From NCBI GenBank assembly GCA_022601195.1, contig JAHZIX010000005.1, positions 202,609 through 266,608 of the forward strand: 64,000 nucleotides of DNA, written 5' to 3'. Numbering within the stretch: position 1 is the stretch's first letter; each line of letters starts with the position of its first letter. A program made the position numbers and the translations under genes. This DNA is from Deltaproteobacteria bacterium (GTDB taxonomy: Bacteria > Acidobacteriota > Thermoanaerobaculia > Multivoradales > JAHZIX01). Below are positions 33,800 to 42,386 of this stretch, in pieces. Under the pieces are notes generated by a model. The model did no database searches and was not told the origin of the DNA. It worked only from the letters and a program-made list of their open reading frames with translations.

Positions 33800-33994
33800 G
33801 GAATTGTCCGGAGTGGGCGCCTCAGGAGAAGAAGAGCTGATGAATCCCCTTGCCGGCCTTGTGTCCCAGGCGGGACGGGTCTCTTTCACCGAGGGCACTA
33901 GTCCGCGTCATCCAGCAAGGCGTCCCGACGCCGCCATGGCTGAAGCGATGGCGAGGAGGAGCCAAGGAGCAGGGAACGGAGGAATGGTGTCCGA

Positions 33995-35155
33995 ATGACA
34001 AGAAACTTCCCCCATGGGACACCGGGAACCCCTTGTGCCCATCTGGATCTCGATATCTTGCGCTCCAACGCCCGGAAGATGGCGCAGCGCTGCTCCCGTT
34101 TGGGGATTCGGCTGCGGCCCCATGTCAAAACCCACAAGACTCACCAGGGGGCCCGCCTTCAGACCGAGGGCCATTTCGGCGGCATCGCAGTCTCTACTTT
34201 GGCCGAAGCGAGATTCTTTGCCCGGGGTGGTTTCGAAGACATCACCTATGCGGTGCCTATGGCTCCTAGTCGCCTCGAGGAAGCTGCCGACCTGGGCGAG
34301 GAGCTCCCTCGACTCCACCTGCTCCTGGACTCGGAGACGGTCCTCGAAGCGGCTCGGGGGGTCGGTCGTCGCCGAGGAACTCGCTTCTCGTTCTTTCTCA
34401 AAGTGGATTGTGGCTATGGCCGAGCTGGGGTAGATGCAGAAGATCCCAGGAGCTTGGAGCTGGTGGAGGCTCTAGCGGCCGCTGATGAAATCGACTTTCG
34501 AGGCTTGTTGACCCATGCCGGTCATGCCTACGACTGCCGCAGTCGAGAAGAAATCTTGCAGGTGGGCCAGCAGGAGCGAAGGGTGGTGTTGAGGTTCGCC
34601 GAGGAGCTGCGTCAGCGCGGCATCGAAGTGCCGGAAGTCAGCCTTGGCTCGACACCGACCCTCTCGGTGGTGCCGGAATCTCCCGAAGAAGCGGATTCCT
34701 GGAGTGGGATCACCGAGGCGCGGCCAGGGAATTATCTTTTCTACGACGCTTTCCAGACCGCCATCGGCAGCTGCACCCAACGGGACATCGCGTTCTCGGT
34801 GCTGGCGACGGTGATCGGCTCTTACCCCCAGAGAGGAGAGCTCATCGTCAATGCCGGCGGCACTGCCTTGTCTCGAGATCCGGGGCCGACCCACGTGAAC
34901 CCCCATGGCGGCTTCGGCGTCCTGGTGGACCCGGTTACGGCGGAGGTTCTGCCGGAGCTCTCCTTAGTGTCTTTGTCCCAGGAGCACGGCCGGATCCGAT
35001 CTTCCTCCCACGCTTGTCTGGAGCGCTATCCCGTGGGCAGCGAGCTACGCATCCTTCCCAATCATTCCTGTTTGGCGGCAGCCTGTTTCGACGAGTACCG
35101 AGTCTTCGAAAAGGGGGTTGAGGTCGACCGATGGCAGCCAGTGCGCGGCTGGTAG
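33995..35155 (+). CDS. PLP-dependent D-threonine aldolase / D-serine dehydratase-like enzyme
   Basis: The 386-residue protein has the alanine-racemase-like N-terminal barrel with the PLP lysine at position 45 (RLRPHVKTHKT). The C-terminal sequence LPNHSCLAAACFDEY keeps the His-x-Cys metal pair of fold-III D-serine dehydratase and D-threonine aldolase. It therefore probably cleaves or dehydrates a beta-hydroxy D-amino acid with a divalent metal. It converges with the FMN reductase gene 7 bases away. GGAGG stands 12 bases before the ATG and a four-codon mini-frame (ATGGTGTCCGAATGA) ends on the start, which suggests translational coupling. Confidence 0.85.
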   Translation: MTRNFPHGTPGTPCAHLDLDILRSNARKMAQRCSRLGIRLRPHVKTHKTHQGARLQTEGHFGGIAVSTLAEARFFARGGFEDITYAVPMAPSRLEEAADLGEELPRLHLLLDSETVLEAARGVGRRRGTRFSFFLKVDCGYGRAGVDAEDPRSLELVEALAAADEIDFRGLLTHAGHAYDCRSREEILQVGQQERRVVLRFAEELRQRGIEVPEVSLGSTPTLSVVPESPEEADSWSGITEARPGNYLFYDAFQTAIGSCTQRDIAFSVLATVIGSYPQRGELIVNAGGTALSRDPGPTHVNPHGGFGVLVDPVTAEVLPELSLVSLSQEHGRIRSSSHACLERYPVGSELRILPNHSCLAAACFDEYRVFEKGVEVDRWQPVRGW

Positions 35156-35162
35156 AGAAAGG

Positions 35163-35738
35163 CTATTCGCTCCGCAGGCGGCGGGTGCAGTCCACGAAGG
35201 CCTCGACGGCCGCTGAGACTCGGGCGCTGACTTTGGGGTCAACCAAGGCACCTTCCTCATCGAAAGCTTGGAAGGCGCCCCCCACAGCCACCTGAGCCGG
35301 CAGCACCAGAACGCCTACGCTACTCAAAATGGAGCGCACGTGAACCAGACCCCGCAGCCCTCCCAAGGCCCCGGGTGAGGTGCTGAACAAGGCGGCCGTT
35401 TTGCCCGTGAAGGCGGCGAGGGGAGCTTCCCCTTCCTTCCGGCGAGATACCCAGTCGATGAGATTCTTGAGAACCGGGGTAATGGAGCTGTTGTACTCCG
35501 GGCAGGCGAGCAGAAGCCCATCGTGCTCGCCCATCAGTTCCTTGATTCGCAGGGCATTCTCCGGGAGTCCCTCTGCTGCTTCGAGGTCCTGGTCGAACAG
35601 AGGAAGAGGAAACTCTTTGAGGTCGATGAGCGTCACTTCAGCGCCCGCTTGCTCCGCCTTGGCGGCAACGGCCCGGGCCAACTTCTTGTTGAAGGAATCC
35701 TGGCGGGTGCTACCGGCGAAAGCGAGAGCCTTGATCAT
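35163..35738 (-). CDS. NADPH-dependent FMN reductase
   Basis: The 191-residue protein starts MIKALAFAGSTRQDSFNKKLA, the phosphate-binding loop of flavodoxin-like FMN reductases (GSTR-x2-SFN), and carries CPEYNSSITPVLKNLIDWVSR, the second flavin-binding segment, and a Gly-rich loop (SPGALGGLRG). It is likely a chromate/quinone- or flavin-reducing enzyme of the SsuE/ArsH/YieF type and is cytoplasmic. The length is usual for the family. It converges with the D-threonine aldolase-like gene. Confidence 0.92.
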   Translation of the reverse strand: MIKALAFAGSTRQDSFNKKLARAVAAKAEQAGAEVTLIDLKEFPLPLFDQDLEAAEGLPENALRIKELMGEHDGLLLACPEYNSSITPVLKNLIDWVSRRKEGEAPLAAFTGKTAALFSTSPGALGGLRGLVHVRSILSSVGVLVLPAQVAVGGAFQAFDEEGALVDPKVSARVSAAVEAFVDCTRRLRSE

Positions 35739-36141
35739 CGTCGTCTCCTTGAAGGCAGTGGTCGAATTCTGGGTCGGTCAAGGGGGGAACCCTATCAATG
35801 CCTTGGCCAGGAAGGAAGGTATTTGAAATAGCACTGACAGCCTTCGTCTGAAGGCTCCCTGCGCTCTTCGCCGGAGCTCCCAGGGCTATCTTTGGGGTGT
35901 CTTCAGGGAGGCCGTCCCGACTCCTTTCGGCGCGACAGTGTGCCTTGTATTGCCTCTCCCGGCCTCCTAGTCCCACCGCTGGGGCCAATGCAGATTTGCT
36001 GGAACGTGTGGAGAGGTCTTTCAGCACCTTCCCAAGCCCGTAGAAGCGGTGGTGGCGAAAGGCCTCGAGACGGCTCCGCGGGGCGTCAGAACTTTCTCGG
36101 CCATGTTAATCTGAAGGGGTTATCAAAAGGAGGAATGAAGT
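35739..36141. other. Non-coding divergent intergenic region
   Basis: No credible gene. Besides the promoters of the FMN reductase (leftward) and the gene at 36142 (rightward) it holds a perfect 7-bp stem, AGCCTTC-GTCT-GAAGGCT, at 35839-35856. No T-tract is attached. AGGAGGA precedes the next start. Confidence 0.5.
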
Positions 36142-36882
36142 ATGAGTCAGGGGAAAAAGGGCCTGAGCCCCCTAGCCTGGGTGGCGATCGGATGCGTTGG
36201 TTTGCTGGTCATGGGCGGAATCGCCATGTCCTTGGGAGTTTGGTTCGTTGGCAAGAAGGCCAAGGGCTTGATCGAGGATTTCGAGGAACGACCGGTCGAG
36301 ATGGGAGCCAAAGCCATCGCATTGGCGAATCCCGAGCTCGAGTTCGTCTCGGCCAATGAAGAAGGCCGCACCGTCGTGATGCGCAACGAGAAGACCGGTG
36401 AAGAGATGACCTTCAATTTTGACGATATCGAGAACGGCAATTTCAGCTTCGATACCGGTGAGGGAGAGGTTTCTGTTTCAGCCGCAGACGCGGCTGGAGG
36501 TGGAGGGCTCACCATCACTCAGAATGGTAAGACCAAAGCCACCATTGGTGGAGGCGGCGGGGCAGAAGAGCTACCGGACTGGGTACCCGTCTACCCGGGA
36601 GCGGATGTCAAAGTCGGTTTCTCGTCTACCGGTGACCAAGGTTCCGCAGGAATTTTCGAGATGAGCTCCACTGATACGGCGGACAAGATGCTCGACTTTC
36701 TGGAAGCCCAGCTAGAGGAGGCGGGCTATAAAATAACCCGCCAGCGGGTTTCAGTGGGAGATAGCGGCCCCCAAGGCATCGTTACCGGCACTTACGAAAA
36801 CGGCAAGCGGACCGTCAACGCCACGGCGAGTCTCGACGGAGACAACACCAAGGTGGCGGTGCAGTACAGCTCTCGCAACTAG
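36142..36882 (+). CDS. Membrane-anchored protein of unknown function
   Basis: The start is ATG 36142 with AGGAGG eight bases upstream. The 246-residue protein has one N-terminal membrane helix (PLAWVAIGCVGLLVMGGIAMSLGVWFVG) and a long outside part. Its middle is strikingly acidic and Gly-rich (DDIENGNFSFDTGEGEVSVSAADAAGGGG). It contains an LPDWVPVYPGADVKV block, seen in several Acidobacteriota proteins with the same layout, followed by an alpha-beta domain (TADKMLDFLEAQLEEAGYKI). It acts at the membrane, with the soluble part probably outside the cytoplasm. Function unknown. A hairpin with UUCG loop closes the gene. Confidence 0.8.
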   Translation: MSQGKKGLSPLAWVAIGCVGLLVMGGIAMSLGVWFVGKKAKGLIEDFEERPVEMGAKAIALANPELEFVSANEEGRTVVMRNEKTGEEMTFNFDDIENGNFSFDTGEGEVSVSAADAAGGGGLTITQNGKTKATIGGGGGAEELPDWVPVYPGADVKVGFSSTGDQGSAGIFEMSSTDTADKMLDFLEAQLEEAGYKITRQRVSVGDSGPQGIVTGTYENGKRTVNATASLDGDNTKVAVQYSSRN

Positions 36883-36891
36883 CTGCTAGGC

Positions 36892-36919
36892 GATAAGAGG
36901 GCCTTCGGGCCCGCTTATC
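36892..36919 (+). terminator. Hairpin with UUCG tetraloop after 36142-36882
   Basis: GATAAGAGGGCC pairs with GGCCCGCTTATC across the loop TTCG, with one A-G mismatch. The tetraloop C(UUCG)G makes it very stable; there is no T-run, so termination is likely rho-assisted or the hairpin protects the mRNA 3' end. Confidence 0.5.
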
Positions 36920-37000
36920 ATGGCCCCATCCACTATGGAACTAGCGATTCTGATCGGTCTTCAGGCTTGCGAAAGGTGACCATTCTCAAGTGGGGTAGGG

Positions 37001-37975
37001 TCAGTCTTCGCTCCACTCCTCTAGAAGCTCGGGGTCGAGGTTGCCGCCGCATAGAGGAGTGACGATGCGCTCTCCTCGCCACCGTTGCGGATATTCGAGC
37101 AGAGCGGCCACGCCGGCGATACCGGCTGGCTCTACAACGATCCCCGTTCTCTTCACAACCAGGCTTACCGCCGCCTTGATGGCTGATTCCGAGACTTCGA
37201 CGATGTCGTCGGCGAAAGCATTGACCCAGGCCACACCGGAAGAGACCGGCTCACGGACGGCGATGCCATCGGCGATGGTGTCGGCGTGAGGGGTAGTGAC
37301 TCGGCTACCGGCTCGGAAGGAGAGATGCATCGAGGGAGCCTTGGCCGCTACGACACCGATTCTGCGAATGGGCACCCTTCGGCGGGCGCACCAGCCGGCG
37401 ACTCCACCGAACAGAGCTCCGTTTCCGACCGGGCAGAGCAAGGTGTCGAAAGGAAAACGGGAGCTTTCGATCTCTTGGCCGAGAGTGGCGGTGCCCAAGA
37501 AGAGCTCCTCCTCGGTGCCATCTTCTACGAAGGTCAGCCCTCGGGAACGGGCATACCCCTGGGCGACTTCTTTGGCTGCATCGAAATCCCGTCCTTCCTG
37601 GAATACCTCAGCCCCCAAGTCCTTCATGCGTTGCACTTTCATAGGGCTGGCGCCGGTCGCGGCGAAAACCACGGAGCCCAGTCCCTTCTTGGCAGCGGAC
37701 CAGGCGATTCCTTGGCCGAAATTGCCGGCGGAAGCACACACCACGGGCCCAGCGAGGCCAGGGCGGGTCAGAAGAGCTTCGGTACCTCTTCCTTTGAAAG
37801 ACCGAATGGGACCTAGACACTCATTCTTGAGGTGGAGAAAGGCTCCCACTTCCCGATCGAGCTCCCTTTCCATGACCAAGGGAGTATCCAGGAAGCAGGG
37901 GTCGATCCTTTTGCGGGTGGATCGGACGCGGTCGATCCAGGCATCATCGCTCATTTGAGGGTGTGTTTCGGTCAT
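37001..37975 (-). CDS. Threonine/serine dehydratase-like PLP enzyme
   Basis: The 324-residue protein is a fold-type-II PLP enzyme. It has SFKGRG with the PLP lysine at position 61, the Asn loop ASAGNFGQG and the Gly-rich phosphate loop PVGNGALFGG, as in threonine ammonia-lyase and serine racemase. The C-terminal ACT regulatory domain of biosynthetic IlvA is absent, so it is of the catabolic, shorter type (TdcB or serine racemase-like). It likely converts L-threonine or L-serine to the 2-oxo acid and ammonia. A start at 37954 is also possible. Confidence 0.88.
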   Translation of the reverse strand: MTETHPQMSDDAWIDRVRSTRKRIDPCFLDTPLVMERELDREVGAFLHLKNECLGPIRSFKGRGTEALLTRPGLAGPVVCASAGNFGQGIAWSAAKKGLGSVVFAATGASPMKVQRMKDLGAEVFQEGRDFDAAKEVAQGYARSRGLTFVEDGTEEELFLGTATLGQEIESSRFPFDTLLCPVGNGALFGGVAGWCARRRVPIRRIGVVAAKAPSMHLSFRAGSRVTTPHADTIADGIAVREPVSSGVAWVNAFADDIVEVSESAIKAAVSLVVKRTGIVVEPAGIAGVAALLEYPQRWRGERIVTPLCGGNLDPELLEEWSED

Positions 37976-38290
37976 CGAGGCATCTTACCGAGGCCGGTTG
38001 GGGGAGTCGAGGATGAGATTCGTCCCTAGGGTGGGCAAGCCTACTAGGGCCTTACCTGGACGAACATTCGCTCACGGAGCGTGTGCCTTTCAATCACCGC
38101 CAATCAGTGCTCGCTACAGTGCCCGCTGCAGTGCCCGCTACAGCAGCCCGCTACGGTGCCAGCTGCTGAAGGCTGAAGTGTTTTGGGATCTCTGGAAATT
38201 CTTCGGAGTGTTATTCTTGGCTTAGAGGCGAGTCAGTGACTTTTCCAGAATCAGGGCCAGGTGGTTGCGAAATAGCTGGGAGCTTCCAAA
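37976..38290. other. Non-coding region with 12-bp tandem repeats
   Basis: No credible gene. A run of about four units close to CAGTGCCCGCTA occupies 38105-38155. The rest shows no structure I recognise. Confidence 0.55.
38105..38155. repeat. Tandem 12-bp repeat, unit near CAGTGCCCGCTA
   Basis: The units CAGTGCTCGCTA, CAGTGCCCGCTG, CAGTGCCCGCTA and CAGCAGCCCGCTA (one inserted base) follow directly upon each other. Confidence 0.75.
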
Positions 38291-38677
38291 ATGGACACAG
38301 CGATTCAGATCTTCGCCATTCTCAACCTCGGAATCATCGGTCTGTCGCACTTGATTAGGCCGAAGGCTTGGATCCAGTTTTTCATTCTCCTCCGCGAGAA
38401 AGGGGAGGCTGGAGTTTTCGCTATCGGATTCCTGAGCCTCTTATTTGGTTCCCTGATCGTCTCTTTCCACAATATCTGGACCGGCATTCCCGCTGTGCTC
38501 ACGGTCCTCGGCTGGGCTCAGATTCTCAAGGCCTTGATTTACTTCACTCTGCCTGCTGTTGGATTGAGGAATCTCCACGGTCTCTCGCCGGAGAAGGAGC
38601 GGCACTTCCAGATCGCTGGAGTCTTGCTGCTCGCCCTGGCATCGCTCTTGGTCTTTCATCTCTGGGTGAGCGGTTGA
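38291..38677 (+). CDS. Four-helix membrane protein of unknown function
   Basis: A 128-residue protein with GGGAG upstream. It has four hydrophobic segments (starting TAIQIFAILNLGIIGLSHLI, AIGFLSLLFGSLIVSF, IPAVLTVLGWAQILKALIYF and IAGVLLLALASLLVFHLW). No charged catalytic residues lie in the membrane. The stop overlaps a TTG start of the next gene (TTGA at 38674-38677), which suggests co-translation with the Ntn-hydrolase-like protein. A supporting or transport role for that enzyme is a guess. Confidence 0.75.
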   Translation: MDTAIQIFAILNLGIIGLSHLIRPKAWIQFFILLREKGEAGVFAIGFLSLLFGSLIVSFHNIWTGIPAVLTVLGWAQILKALIYFTLPAVGLRNLHGLSPEKERHFQIAGVLLLALASLLVFHLWVSG

Positions 38678-39693
38678 CCCAGCTGGGAGAAGCTAATTCG
38701 GAGGGGGTCGAACCGCCTTCCCTGGATGTTGATCTCTCCCTGGCTCCGAGAGAGCGTTGGCAGCTTTCCGCTCAGCAGAAGGCCCAAGCCGTTGCGCTGT
38801 TGGAGATGTACAACTCAGAGCTGGAGGGATTTCCCGAGCTCATTTCGTCGGTAGCTGTCAAAGCGCCGGATCTGTTAGCTCCGTCGATCCATATGGAGTT
38901 GTCAGGCCTTGCAAAAGAGCTTGGTGTGAGCCTGGAACAGGTCATCCTTGGCAATTTGCACTATGACCTTCTCAAATTCGTTTGGGGTTGTTCGGCCTTT
39001 GCCATCGAGACCGAGAATGGACCTTTGCTTGCTCGCAACCTGGACTGGTGGACCTTCAATAAAGCGCTGGGGCAAAATACTCTCATCAGTCATTTTCGCA
39101 ACGGTCCTCAGGGTCCCTTTCAGACCGTCGGCTGGCCGGGTTTTGTCGGAGCCCTGTCCGGGGTAGCGGTGGGGCGCTTCGCGGTGACTCTGAATGCGGT
39201 CATCAGCAATGACGCCGGTGAGGTTGCTCAGCCGGTCTCGATGTTGATTCGACGAGTTTTGGAGACCACGGACTCCTTTCAAGCCGCTGTGGAGATCTTG
39301 TCCGAAACCCCCATTGCCTCAGATTGCTTGCTGTTGGTGACGGGCGTTGAGCCGGGAGAGATGGTGGTGATCGAGCGCGCTCCGAATCGCTTTGCACTGC
39401 GGAAGCCAGAGAACGGCTTTGTCGTTGTGACCAACAATCACGAGATGCTTTCAGATGGCTCACCGGATTCGGGCAGCGAGCTTCAACGCACCTCTTGTGC
39501 TCGCTTTTCTCGAGTCGAAGAGTTGATTGAACACTCTACGAACAGAAACCCGGAATTCTGTTTCGATACTCTCCGGGATCCTGGAGTTCAGCTAGAGACT
39601 ACCGTCCAACAAATGGTTTTCAGCGCTCGAGACGGGAGCGTCCAGGTGCGGCTCCCAGAATCATTTTCACCGCAAGGTTTGCTGAGGGAATAA
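38674..39693 (+). CDS. Acid-ceramidase / NAAA-like Ntn hydrolase
   Basis: The real start is probably TTG 38674, overlapping the stop of the upstream gene; the longer frame to 38368 only lies antiparallel in frame to it. The protein then has 339 residues. WGCSAFAIETENGPLLARNLDW at residues 104-125 matches the family block that starts with the catalytic Cys106, exposed by self-cleavage, and ends in the LARNLDW motif, as in acid ceramidase and N-acylethanolamine acid amidase. The upstream segment would be the alpha chain. It may hydrolyse an N-acyl amide, for example a fatty-acid amide or N-acyl amino acid. No signal peptide is visible. Confidence 0.76.
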   Translation: MTQLGEANSEGVEPPSLDVDLSLAPRERWQLSAQQKAQAVALLEMYNSELEGFPELISSVAVKAPDLLAPSIHMELSGLAKELGVSLEQVILGNLHYDLLKFVWGCSAFAIETENGPLLARNLDWWTFNKALGQNTLISHFRNGPQGPFQTVGWPGFVGALSGVAVGRFAVTLNAVISNDAGEVAQPVSMLIRRVLETTDSFQAAVEILSETPIASDCLLLVTGVEPGEMVVIERAPNRFALRKPENGFVVVTNNHEMLSDGSPDSGSELQRTSCARFSRVEELIEHSTNRNPEFCFDTLRDPGVQLETTVQQMVFSARDGSVQVRLPESFSPQGLLRE

Positions 39694-39777
39694 CTTCATT
39701 GCCGGAGTGGAAATCGGTGCATCTACTGCTTCTGCCAGCTTCCCTTTCAGAGTCTTCTTGTGATCGCTAACGGCGGC

Positions 39778-40434
39778 TCAGGCGCTTACCTCAACCCCCA
39801 CCGGGCAGCTCACTCCTGTGCCCCCGAGGCCACAGTATCCTCCGGGGTTTTTGGCCAGGTATTGCTGGTGATAGTCCTCGGCATAGTAGAAGGTTGGAGC
39901 ATCGAGAATCTCGGTGGTTATTTCGCCGAGACCGGCGGCCTTCAGGCTCTTCTGGTAGGCCTGTTTAGAAGCCAGGGCGGCCTCTCTTTGGTCCGCGGAA
40001 GTGGTGTAAATACCAGAACGATATTGGGTACCGGTGTCGTTGCCTTGCCGCATTCCCTGGGTGGGGTTGTGACTCTCCCAAAACAGCCTCAGGAGCTGAT
40101 CATAGGTGATCTGGTCGGGGTCGAAGATGACTCTCACCACCTCGTTATGGCCAGTTCTTCCTGAGCAAACTTCTCGGTAGGTGGGGTTAGGAGTTTCACC
40201 GGCGGCGTAGCCGACGGAAGTGGAGTGGACTCCCTCTGCCTGCCAGAAGACGCGTTCAGCTCCCCAAAAACAGCCGAGGCCGAACAGGGCTTCCTGGAGG
40301 CCTTGGGGAAAGGGAGGCTCCAGCCGAGCATCGAGTACGAAATGGCGCTCCGGGACGAGCATCTTTTCCTGCCGCCCCGGAAGGGCGTCAGCCGGGGAAG
40401 GTAGGGTAGCTTTTTTGAGATCGAACAAGCCCAT
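39778..40434 (-). CDS. msrA: Peptide methionine (S)-S-oxide reductase
   Basis: The 218-residue protein has the MsrA signature [12 protein letters not shown] with catalytic Cys55, GYAAG, and the recycling cysteines near the end (Cys201 and Cys210 in [12 protein letters not shown]), so thioredoxin-linked repair of oxidised methionine in proteins is expected. GGAGA precedes the ATG. There is no signal peptide, so the enzyme is cytoplasmic. MsrB is not nearby. Confidence 0.96.
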   Translation of the reverse strand: MGLFDLKKATLPSPADALPGRQEKMLVPERHFVLDARLEPPFPQGLQEALFGLGCFWGAERVFWQAEGVHSTSVGYAAGETPNPTYREVCSGRTGHNEVVRVIFDPDQITYDQLLRLFWESHNPTQGMRQGNDTGTQYRSGIYTTSADQREAALASKQAYQKSLKAAGLGEITTEILDAPTFYYAEDYHQQYLAKNPGGYCGLGGTGVSCPVGVEVSA

Positions 40435-40471
40435 GGGGAGAGTCTCCTATGGAACGGGTTTCAAAGAGGTT

Positions 40472-40534
40472 CGAGGTCCCAATGAGGGGCCCCCAATGAG
40501 AGGCCCCTACGAGGGGCTCCAGTGGGGGACCTCG
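40472..40534. repeat. Nested hairpin / degenerate repeat between msrA and the DinB gene
   Basis: CGAGGTCCC (40472-40480) pairs with GGGACCTCG (40526-40534). Between them lie GGGGCCCC and GCCCCT-ACG-AGGGGC, which form inner hairpins, and a repeat of 'CCAATGAGRGGCCCC'. It follows the stop of the minus-strand DinB gene at 40563 and precedes msrA, so it could terminate or stabilise the DinB transcript. Confidence 0.55.
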
Positions 40535-40562
40535 GACGTCAGAAATGGGGTCCATAGCAGCT

Positions 40563-41177
40563 CTAGCTAGCCGGGTACCCCTCGGCTTCCTTTATCTCTA
40601 GAATTTGCAAGGTGTGCCGTTCGGTGTGGCCGGAGAGGAAGAGAAACCAGCCATAGGCATCCAGCTGTTCAAAGGCCGGGTGGGCAGAGGCGAACTTGCG
40701 TAGGTCGCCGCTACTTTTGACCAGGGAAACGGTCTTGTTTCGCTCCTCTTCAAAGACCCGAAGGCTCTGCGCCGGGTCCTTCCAGCGGGCGGTCGGTTGG
40801 ATCGGCTTCGGCGCCTGGAATTTCTGCGACCGGTCGACGATGAATTGGAGTACCGTGGCATCCTTGACCGAAGATTCAAGCTGCTCCGGAGTCGCCGCTT
40901 CTCCGTGGATGAGCTGGGTGATGTTCTCCTGAAGGAATTCTTCGGTCACGGCGATATGTTCGGCGCACTCGGCGATCGTCCAGCGCTCCTCGCCGGCCCG
41001 GAAATTCCACTGTTCTTCCGAAAGGTCCTCGACCGCTTCCAGGAAGAGAGAGCGTGTTCTTTCCAGGTGATCCAAGAGTGCTTTCTTCTCTTGCGGAGTC
41101 ATGGTTGCGGCAGTCGCTGGTGCTGCGGCTATCCATACCAGGGATACGCAGGCCAGAAAGGCTGAGATTCGTTTCAT
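40563..41177 (-). CDS. DinB-family protein with signal peptide
   Basis: A 204-residue protein starting after AAGGAGA. It has a signal peptide (MKRISAFLACVSLVWIAAAPATAA) and the DinB four-helix bundle (LLDHLERTRSLFLEAVEDL, NFRAGEERWTIAECAEHIAVTEEFL, and a C-terminal HTERHTLQILEI). The metal ligand histidines of the family are seen in EHIAVTE and GHTERHTLQI. DinB-like proteins may bind thiols such as bacillithiol or act as thiol transferases; here it is exported. The role is unknown. Confidence 0.87.
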   Translation of the reverse strand: MKRISAFLACVSLVWIAAAPATAATMTPQEKKALLDHLERTRSLFLEAVEDLSEEQWNFRAGEERWTIAECAEHIAVTEEFLQENITQLIHGEAATPEQLESSVKDATVLQFIVDRSQKFQAPKPIQPTARWKDPAQSLRVFEEERNKTVSLVKSSGDLRKFASAHPAFEQLDAYGWFLFLSGHTERHTLQILEIKEAEGYPAS

Positions 41178-41735
41178 GAATCAAATTCTCCTTCGTCGTC
41201 GAATTCGTGGAGCCCGCCCTACGATGGGCTCAGGCATAGGATAGACGATCAGATGGGTGGGAAGAGGACATCCGCGGCGACATTTGCTGCGATTTCGCTA
41301 CTCTGAGCCCAGAATTCCCCTGAAATGACATGGGCTGGCTGCCGAACCGAGGTCTTTCTCGTCACCCACTTCCGTCGCGTCGAGTCTCCCTGGCTCCCTG
41401 GGGCTCCCTGTATTCCTGGCGCCAGAAGGGGTATCACTCAGCCTTCTGGGGCCAAAAGCCTGTTTTTCTTGGCTTTTTCCCATCGATGGGGCCCAGCAAC
41501 CTAGGGTGGGTCTCCCTCTGGCTCCGATCGGGGCACCTCCTGGTTCCTCATTCTCGTAACCGAGGGGCCTCCACCGCAAGTCGCCAGCATCGAAGCCGGT
41601 TTGAAGGGGGAGCCATCGTCGTCGGCCTAGAGGCAGCGGCAAGGAGATCCTCGAGGGGGTGAGGGGATTCGATCTGCGGGTCCGCTATCCAAAATGAGTG
41701 AAGCCATACAGGCCAGCTCTTTGAGGAGGTATCCC
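41178..41735. other. Non-coding region, low complexity, upstream of secreted protein
   Basis: No convincing gene. It shows repeated GGCTCCCTG words near 41390-41415 and an AAAAGCC-N10-GGCTTTT stem at 41454-41477 with T-rich sequence in and after it, which may be a weak terminator reading rightward. AGGAGG at the end serves the next gene. Confidence 0.45.
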
Positions 41736-42386
41736 ATGTTGAAGAAGATGACGATCGGTTTGGTTGCGGTTCTGTTTCTGACGGCAGCTTCGGCGGGGCC
41801 GGCTTGGGCCTGTTTAGTGCCAGCTTCCCCCATTTTTGCCAAGGTGGCGGAGCTCGGTCCGAATCCCGGCGGCCTCGAGCAAATGCGGGTCTATGTCTAC
41901 GGTTTCGAGATGACCGATTTCTCGAGTTATGGTGTCGGTTGCACGATAGGCCTGAGTCTGGAGTCGAAGATTCTGGGTTCTCCCCTTTGGTTAGCTCAGA
42001 AGAGAGGTTTGACGCTTTCGGCAGCAGTCCTCGATGTGGACACCAACATCACGAATCAGAATTTCACTCTAAATCCATCTGCCCTGCTCGATTTCAACGG
42101 TCAGACGATGGGATTGGGCTACTTCGACTGGCCCATCCCTGTAGCCTTTGCCCCTTTTACCCTCACTGCGGCTTCGGTAGCCGCCAATGGAGCGCCGGAG
42201 GGCGAGGTGGTTTTGGAGTTCGAAGTCATTCTCAAACCGGACTACTCGGTGGAGGAGGGGGTCGAGGATCTAGTGGAGTTCGGTTTTATTGCCAGTGACT
42301 ACTCGTTGACCTACTACGGTATTACCTACTTCCTGGCAACCTCACAGCCCATGGTGACGAAGATCGAAGAGGTCATTTGGCCCTAG
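41736..42386 (+). CDS. Secreted protein of unknown family
   Basis: The start is ATG 41736, with GAGGAGG before it. The 216-residue protein has a signal peptide (TIGLVAVLFLTAASAGPAWA) followed by a Cys, then about 190 residues of mostly beta-type sequence with an immunoglobulin-like flavour (LEQMRVYVYGFEMTDFSSYGVGCTIGLSLESK, LNPSALLDFNGQTMGLGYFDW). Two cysteines are in the mature part. No motif is recognised. It overlaps the stop of the regulator gene at 42383 by 3-4 bases, tail to tail. Confidence 0.78.
   Translation: MLKKMTIGLVAVLFLTAASAGPAWACLVPASPIFAKVAELGPNPGGLEQMRVYVYGFEMTDFSSYGVGCTIGLSLESKILGSPLWLAQKRGLTLSAAVLDVDTNITNQNFTLNPSALLDFNGQTMGLGYFDWPIPVAFAPFTLTAASVAANGAPEGEVVLEFEVILKPDYSVEEGVEDLVEFGFIASDYSLTYYGITYFLATSQPMVTKIEEVIWP

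Noticed and set aside
38368..38673. N-terminal extension of the ceramidase-like frame
   Set aside because: It overlaps the four-helix membrane protein in another frame, and its sequence is not protein-like there; the TTG at 38674 fits the gene boundary better.
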